From: Candidatus Brocadia sp.
GTDB taxonomy: Bacteria > Planctomycetota > Brocadiia > Brocadiales > Brocadiaceae
Length of the DNA: 9,486 nt
Direction of reading: 5' to 3'
NCBI GenBank assembly: GCA_030837935.1
Contig: JAUQXU010000316.1
Span: 1-9,486 of the forward strand
Shown: positions 5,746-9,486 of the stretch, one piece after another
Numbering within the stretch: the first letter of the stretch is position 1
Layout: each line of letters begins with the position of its first letter
Position numbers and translations under genes: made by a program
Notes under the pieces: generated by a model
Databases searched by the model: none
Seen by the model: only the letters and a program-made list of their open reading frames with translations
Told to the model about the DNA's origin: nothing

Positions 5746-7698
5746 ATGAGTGCAAAATTAACGTATACTTCTATTTTATCTTTTCTCGTATTCATTTCTT
5801 TCACAGCTATTTCTCCATCAAAATCATGTACCGCCCCACCCCGTGATACTTTTCCCGGACTGGATCAACCATTCGGTATATCCGGAGACGAACAGCACGT
5901 GGGGAACAAACCAGAGAATGATTTTGGAAAACCCCATGATGAGATGAGGATGAATGGGTGGAAGCGCTATCAATCTTTTCCCGATGCAGAAGCAAGGGAT
6001 CAAATTCCATTGGCAGGTGAGGTTTCCCGATCTATTGAGGGAGGGGTTCCTCCTTTTGCCCGTGCTATTCCAGAGGATTTTCATCTCAAACGAACTTCAC
6101 TACCTTTGCAGTGCAATGCAGACGCTGCGCGCAGCGAGACATCGTTCACCACCAGTCCACCATGGGTGATAGAGACCGTGGATGTCCCAAATAATTTTAG
6201 GGGGTTTTACCGAAGGGCAATTTCAGTTGACGTTGACGTTGACGTTGACGTTGATGACCACCCCCATATAGCTTATGGAGATGACTATCTTTATTATGCA
6301 TATCATGATAGCGATGGCTGGCACTATGAGGTGGTGGATGTATCATCTGAGGAAGGGTGTTATGCCTCTTTAGGGATCGACTCAACGGGGAAGATGCATA
6401 TCGGCTATTATGATTCGGGTAATGACGACCTCAAGTACGTCACGAACAGGTCTGGCTCATGGGTGGCCGAGACGATAGACAGTGAGGGAGATGTCGGCAG
6501 GTATACCTCCCTGGCCATCGACTCAAAGGATAAGGTGCACATCAGCTATTTTGATGAGAGAAAGGGCAACCTCAAGTACGCCACGAACAAGTCTGGCTCA
6601 TGGGTGGCTGAGACGGTGGACGGTGCGGCAGATTTCAGCGGGTATACCTCCCTGGCCATCGACCCAAAGGATAAGGTGCACATCAGCTATTTTAGTTACC
6701 TTTGGTTAATCGGTGACCTCAAGTATGCCACAAACAAGTCCGGCTCCTGGGTGACCGAGACGTTGCAATATCTGGGATATAAGCCACGGGAATTCGATGG
6801 GAGTGCCTCCCTGGCCATTGACTCAACGGATAAGGTGCACATCAGCTTTTATGATGCGAGGAATAACGACCTCAAGTACGTCACGAACAAGTCTGGCTCG
6901 TGGGTGATCGAGACGGTAGACAGTGAGGAACATGTCGGCGTGGATAACTCCCTGGCCATTGACTCAACGGATAAGGTGCACATCGGCTATTTTGATGAGA
7001 GTAATAGCGACCTCAAGTACGCCACGAACAAATCCGGCTCGTGGGTGACCGAGACGGTGGACAGTGTGGGATATGTTGGTGGACATACCTCCCTGGCCAT
7101 CGACTCAACGGATAAGGTGCACATCAGCTATCTTGATGCGAGTAATAAAGACCTCAAGTATGCAAGATCTTCATCTTCACCATTAGAGATTATTAATGAC
7201 CTCGTTACCCTTGAACCTATAAAGTCAACATATCAGACGACTTCTGATACCACCGGTTGTGGGGATGAGTTTTTGGGGCAATTTAGCTTCGATGCACGGC
7301 TCACAAACACGAATAACAGCCCACTGAACGGCCTTGTGGCTGAGGTTACAGAATTGACAAATAATAACTTGCTGCAAAATGCGGACGGGGGAGCAGGCGG
7401 GGTAGGGGCAAGGTTGACCGTGCAAAATGAGGGAGAGTATGCCGATGGCCTACTGGGCCCTGGGGAATCAGTAGATGTCCATTTCATTATTTGCCTCACG
7501 GATAATAAGCCGTTTCGGTTTGTTGTGGATGTATTGGGTGTTACGGAAGGACAAACAGATTCTTCACAAGTTACAACACTTCAACCAAACAGCATGAAAC
7601 CCGTGCATGCAAAATTCAGGAAGGGATCAGGGGTTACGGGAAAAGGTTTCTTTGGCAGGTTCCGTCCTTACCCTGCCAGAAACAGGTTTGGACACTGA
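5746..7698 (+). CDS. Secreted propeller-like repeat protein under a c-di-GMP riboswitch
   Basis: This is a complete 650-residue protein. ATG 5746 is supported by GGAGGT seven bases upstream, and the frame ends in TGA followed at once by TAA. Residues 1-27 are a signal peptide (core SILSFLVFISFTAIS); C28 lacks a lipobox. Residues 28-135 form a non-repetitive linker. Seven repeats follow: a divergent one at about 136-206, and six beginning near 208, 255, 302, 355, 402 and 449, with a period of 47 residues (53 for one). Each has the pattern SLAIDSTDKVHISY-x-D-x4-DLKYATNKSGSW-V-x-ETVD. This composition fits a seven-bladed beta-propeller, but that is inferred. Residues about 480-610 resemble an Ig-like or other beta-sandwich domain (LTNTNNSPL, LGPGESVDVHF), followed by a basic, Gly-rich tail (610-650). 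No enzyme motif is seen. The c-di-GMP switch upstream suggests a surface, matrix or adhesion role. Confidence 0.88.
   Translation: MSAKLTYTSILSFLVFISFTAISPSKSCTAPPRDTFPGLDQPFGISGDEQHVGNKPENDFGKPHDEMRMNGWKRYQSFPDAEARDQIPLAGEVSRSIEGGVPPFARAIPEDFHLKRTSLPLQCNADAARSETSFTTSPPWVIETVDVPNNFRGFYRRAISVDVDVDVDVDDHPHIAYGDDYLYYAYHDSDGWHYEVVDVSSEEGCYASLGIDSTGKMHIGYYDSGNDDLKYVTNRSGSWVAETIDSEGDVGRYTSLAIDSKDKVHISYFDERKGNLKYATNKSGSWVAETVDGAADFSGYTSLAIDPKDKVHISYFSYLWLIGDLKYATNKSGSWVTETLQYLGYKPREFDGSASLAIDSTDKVHISFYDARNNDLKYVTNKSGSWVIETVDSEEHVGVDNSLAIDSTDKVHIGYFDESNSDLKYATNKSGSWVTETVDSVGYVGGHTSLAIDSTDKVHISYLDASNKDLKYARSSSSPLEIINDLVTLEPIKSTYQTTSDTTGCGDEFLGQFSFDARLTNTNNSPLNGLVAEVTELTNNNLLQNADGGAGGVGARLTVQNEGEYADGLLGPGESVDVHFIICLTDNKPFRFVVDVLGVTEGQTDSSQVTTLQPNSMKPVHAKFRKGSGVTGKGFFGRFRPYPARNRFGH
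6226..6255 (+). repeat. In-frame hexanucleotide repeat encoding Val-Asp
   Basis: Four GTTGAC units and one GTTGAT unit run in tandem and encode (Val-Asp)x5 at residues 161-170, followed by Asp171. The unit is two codons long, so gain or loss keeps the frame. It sits in the divergent first blade at the place where other blades have only a short AIDSTDK turn, so it lengthens that loop by several residues. Confidence 0.9.
6508..7161 (+). repeat. Near-identical 141-bp direct repeats coding for the blades
   Basis: Blade-coding units begin at 6508, 6649, 6808, 6949 and 7090, separated by 141, 159, 141 and 141 bp. Long runs such as TCCCTGGCCAT, GATAAGGTGCACATC and GACCTCAAGTA are the same or nearly so in all of them, including synonymous positions. 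A less similar unit starts near 6367. Such DNA identity points to recent duplication or gene conversion. It would permit blade gain or loss and could cause misassembly. Confidence 0.85.
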
Positions 7699-7730
7699 TA
7701 AACACAGACAGGCAGAGGGTTTTTTCGTTC

Positions 7731-7808
7731 ACCACAAAGGACGCTGAGAACGCAGAAAAATGATAGAAGAGGAATGGATGGGGAAAGAAACCACAGAGGG
7801 CACTGAGA
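7731..7808 (+). repeat. Two copies of an ACCACAGAGG-type dispersed motif
   Basis: ACCACAAAGGACGCTGAGA begins at 7731 and ACCACAGAGGGCACTGAGA at 7790; they differ at only four of 19 positions. A degenerate inverted copy (reads TAGCCACAGAGTACACAGC on the minus strand) lies at 8081-8099. Motifs like this are scattered through many environmental bacterial genomes. I infer no function. Confidence 0.55.
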
Positions 7809-7843
7809 TGGATTGCAGACAACAGACAGCCGACAGGTGGGTG

Positions 7844-7876
7844 GGTGGCATAGACAAACTTGTTTGTCCGTGCTCC
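7844..7876 (-). repeat. GACAAAC palindrome element, intergenic copy
   Basis: The core is GACAAAC (7853-7859), TT, GTTTGTC (7862-7868), a 7-bp hairpin. Read on the minus strand, the 33-bp segment matches 8986-9017 inside the SBBP gene at about 30 positions, with two substitutions and one single-base gap. The match covers both flanks of the palindrome, so these are two copies of one element and not two chance hairpins. Confidence 0.8.
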
Positions 7877-8021
7877 ATTGCCTTGTCAGCGATTAAGGGA
7901 TTGAGGAAAGACAACAGATGACAAACGACTGATAACTATCTGTATTACAAATTTATAAAACCTTGTTTTTTAGCAAAGATTTTTATTTAATTTGTTGTGT
8001 AAGATATTTTACCACACATTT

Positions 8022-8084
8022 CCCCCCTCCTTGCGAAGGAGGGGATTGCAGGGTGGTTAATTTGGTTGTGGCTCTGCCACGCTG
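8022..8084 (+). repeat. Dispersed palindromic repeat, copy 2
   Basis: CCCCTCCTT (8024-8032), GCG, AAGGAGGGG (8036-8044) is a perfect 9-bp hairpin. It is followed by GGGTGGTTAATTTGGTTG and GGCTCTGCCACGCTG. Blocks, spacing and orientation match the copy at 1126-1184 upstream of dnaE, with a cleaner hairpin here. It lies about 55 bp before the SBBP start codon. Confidence 0.75.
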
Positions 8085-8138
8085 TGTACTCTGTGGCTAA
8101 AGTTTGATAGCATTCAATTTTAAAAGGAGGCTAGTGAG

Positions 8139-9486
8139 ATGAAAAGGGAATACAAGGCCTTTATAGTATCTGCGGTTCTTTTAATGGTTATGTTTTTACC
8201 CAAAATCCTTCAGGCTGGGCAGGGGGGTGCAGATAAATTATCGAAGGCAGAGGTTATTCAAAGGACAAGGAAAATTCAGATGCCTTTTATTGCTAATGAG
8301 GGGCAAGCTGATGACAGGGTAAGATTTTATGCCAACACCTTTGGAGGAACGATATTTGTCACGAAAGACGGTGAGATTGCCTATTCCCTGCCCAATCGAA
8401 ATAATGGAGGAGCCGATGCCCACACCAGACCTTTATCGGCGCACGATTCATCGGGACAAGGATACTCCCAGACTGGCAAGAAACATGTTTCTTGCGAGGA
8501 TAAACACGAGAAAGTGGTAAAAGGAGTAGTACTGAAAGAGGAGATTATAGGCGGAAGGATGAGTACGATAAGGGGGGAAGCAAATTCCGTAACAAAAGTG
8601 AATGACTTCAGAGGGAATGATCCATCGAAGTGGAAGACCAATATCCAAACGTATGAGATGGTGAATCTTGGAGAGATATACGAGGGGATAGAACTCAAGC
8701 TAAAGGCTTACGGAAACAACGCAGAGAAACTCTTTTATGTGAAATCAGGTGCAGACCCGGAGAGGATAAGGCTGAGACTGGATGGGGCAAAGGGTGTAAA
8801 GGTAAATGACGCAGGGGAACTTGAAGTATCAACAGCGCTTGGGCCTGTAAAATTTACGAAACCGGTGGCTTATCAGGAGATTGATGGAAAGAGGGTTGAG
8901 GTAGACGTTGAATACAGCATTCGGAATCCAGAAGTCAGGAGACAGAAGCAAGGACTTCCAAATCACAAATTAGTAAACTCCAATAGGACACGGACAAATA
9001 AGTTTGTCCATGCCACCCCTATGCACAAACAAAAATCCATAGTCAAAAATCCAAAATCGGAATACGGTTTCAAAGTGGCCGCTTACGATAAAACAAGGGG
9101 ACTTCTCATAGACCCCCTCCTTGCATCCACATACCTAGGCGGATCTGCTGGTCATGATTATGGCAATGCTCTCGCCATAGACACAGGTGGGAATGTCTAT
9201 GTGGCTGGAGAGTCTTATTCATCAGACTTTCCCACAACCCCTGGTGCCTATGATACTTCTTTTAATAGTTATTCAGATTCCTTTGTCTCAAGGCTCAATG
9301 GGGATTTAACCAGCCTCCTTGCATCCACATATCTGGGTGGATCTTGCGGTGATTCTGGCAAGGCCCTCGCCATAGACGGAGGTGGGAATGTCTATGTAGC
9401 TGGAGAGGCTTCTTCATCAGACTTTCCCGCAACCCCCGGTGCTTATGATACTTCTTTTAATGGTTATTCAGATACCTTTGTCTCAA
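8139..9486 (+). CDS. Secreted SBBP-repeat protein, partial (C-terminus beyond the right edge)
   Basis: An open frame runs from ATG 8139 to the edge (449 codons and one base). AAGGAGG eight bases upstream fixes the start. Residues 1-26 are a signal peptide (core FIVSAVLLMVMFL, then PKILQA). Residues about 48-325 form the N-terminal domain usually found ahead of SBBP repeats: PFIANEGQADDRVRFYANT, IFVTKDGEIAYSL, KWKTNIQTYEMVNLGEIYEGI, and at its end YDKTRGLLIDP. From residue 327 a 66-residue SBBP repeat starts (LLASTYLGGS, ALAIDTGGNVYVAGE, SDFPTTPGAYDTSF, SFVSRLNGDL), and a second starts at 393; more are expected beyond the edge. SBBP repeats are thought to form beta-propellers on secreted proteins. 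Two stretches that look foreign to the domain (about 88-131 and 270-311) carry palindromic DNA elements in frame. The ligand is unknown. Confidence 0.9.
   Translation, partial: MKREYKAFIVSAVLLMVMFLPKILQAGQGGADKLSKAEVIQRTRKIQMPFIANEGQADDRVRFYANTFGGTIFVTKDGEIAYSLPNRNNGGADAHTRPLSAHDSSGQGYSQTGKKHVSCEDKHEKVVKGVVLKEEIIGGRMSTIRGEANSVTKVNDFRGNDPSKWKTNIQTYEMVNLGEIYEGIELKLKAYGNNAEKLFYVKSGADPERIRLRLDGAKGVKVNDAGELEVSTALGPVKFTKPVAYQEIDGKRVEVDVEYSIRNPEVRRQKQGLPNHKLVNSNRTRTNKFVHATPMHKQKSIVKNPKSEYGFKVAAYDKTRGLLIDPLLASTYLGGSAGHDYGNALAIDTGGNVYVAGESYSSDFPTTPGAYDTSFNSYSDSFVSRLNGDLTSLLASTYLGGSCGDSGKALAIDGGGNVYVAGEASSSDFPATPGAYDTSFNGYSDTFVS
8476..8495. repeat. Perfect 20-bp palindrome inside the SBBP gene
   Basis: GCAAGAAACA is followed directly by its reverse complement TGTTTCTTGC. 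Translated in frame it gives GKKHVSC (residues 113-119), within a polar stretch (about 88-131) that separates the conserved segments GEIAYSL and VVLKEEIIGG. A 20-bp perfect palindrome is very unlikely by chance in coding DNA. It looks like an inserted palindromic element tolerated in a loop. Confidence 0.85.
8986..9019 (+). repeat. GACAAAC palindrome element, in-frame coding copy
   Basis: GGACAAA (8992-8998), TAAG, TTTGTCC (9003-9009) forms a 7-bp hairpin. The segment matches the reverse complement of 7844-7876 almost base for base. It is translated as RTRTNKFVHATP (residues 283-294) within a stretch (270-311) between VEVDVEYSIRNPE and YGFKVAAYDKTRGLLIDP, which would normally lie close together in this domain. 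The surrounding AT-rich sequence also looks intergenic, so a larger insertion is likely. Confidence 0.75.
9117..9486 (+). repeat. 198-bp SBBP-coding direct repeats
   Basis: The unit starting at 9117 is repeated from 9315 and runs off the edge, a period of 198 bp or 66 residues. The copies share long identical stretches such as CTCCTTGCATCCACATA and GGTGGGAATGTCTATGT, including silent positions, which indicates recent duplication. Confidence 0.9.

Larger units (their letters stand above)
7699..8138. other. Intergenic spacer filled with dispersed repeats
   Basis: No credible gene is seen between the propeller gene and the SBBP gene. The spacer carries several recognisable repeats: ACCACAGAGG-type segments, a GACAAAC palindrome element with a copy inside the next gene, and a second copy of the CCCCTCCTT palindrome. 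Bases 7930-8015 are AT-rich and could hold a promoter, but I find no convincing hexamer pair. No strong intrinsic terminator follows the propeller gene; GGCAGAGGG plus a T-run near 7711-7725 has only a poor partner (CCCTGCC). Read-through to the SBBP gene cannot be excluded. Confidence 0.65.

Noticed and set aside
5746..5832. Lipoprotein signal at C28 of the propeller protein
   Set aside because: The residues before the Cys (PSKS) do not form a lipobox; an ordinary signal peptide fits better.
7705..7726. Intrinsic terminator after the propeller gene
   Set aside because: There is a T-run after GGCAGAGGG, but the only partner arm (CCCTGCC, about 30 bases upstream, inside the gene) pairs with a bulge and a long loop.
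8329..8520. Plus-strand 63-codon frame within the SBBP gene
   Set aside because: It is a shifted frame of a gene with a strong ribosome-binding site, signal peptide and recognisable family motifs.

Overview
The window looks like chromosomal DNA of an anammox-type planctomycete (Candidatus Brocadia or a relative) or a similar repeat-rich environmental bacterium. This rests on three things: a large secreted SBBP-repeat protein, a secreted protein with 47-residue propeller-like repeats, and intergenic spaces packed with short palindromic and tandem repeats. The assignment is by familiarity, not by a search.

Layout. Positions 1-815 (minus strand) hold the N-terminal 271 codons of a membrane-anchored coiled-coil protein that runs off the left edge. 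A 419-bp AT-rich divergent spacer with two palindromic repeat segments follows. Positions 1235-4705 (plus) encode a complete DNA polymerase III alpha subunit (DnaE, 1156 aa) with catalytic aspartates, an internal clamp-binding motif, and a PHP domain that keeps all nine metal-ligand positions. Positions 4706-5745 form a 1-kb gene-free region. It holds a 268-bp inverted-repeat element with four small hairpins, a 13-unit heptamer tandem array, and a clear cyclic di-GMP-I (GEMM-I) riboswitch whose 3' end overlaps a strong intrinsic terminator.

This riboswitch leads into 5746-7698, a secreted 650-aa protein with about seven propeller-like blades and a C-terminal beta-sandwich-like domain. After a 440-bp repeat-filled spacer, 8139-9486 encodes the N-terminal 449 codons of a secreted SBBP-repeat protein that runs off the right edge.

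How the parts fit. DnaE is housekeeping. The right half is an envelope or extracellular module: c-di-GMP, the usual signal for surface attachment and matrix production, probably controls transcription of the propeller protein through antitermination (an ON switch, inferred from the overlap). The most unusual observations are this riboswitch with a heptamer array just upstream, and two palindromic segments carried in frame inside the SBBP gene. One of those has a near-identical inverted copy in the adjacent spacer, in the manner of protein-coding palindromic elements known from Rickettsia.
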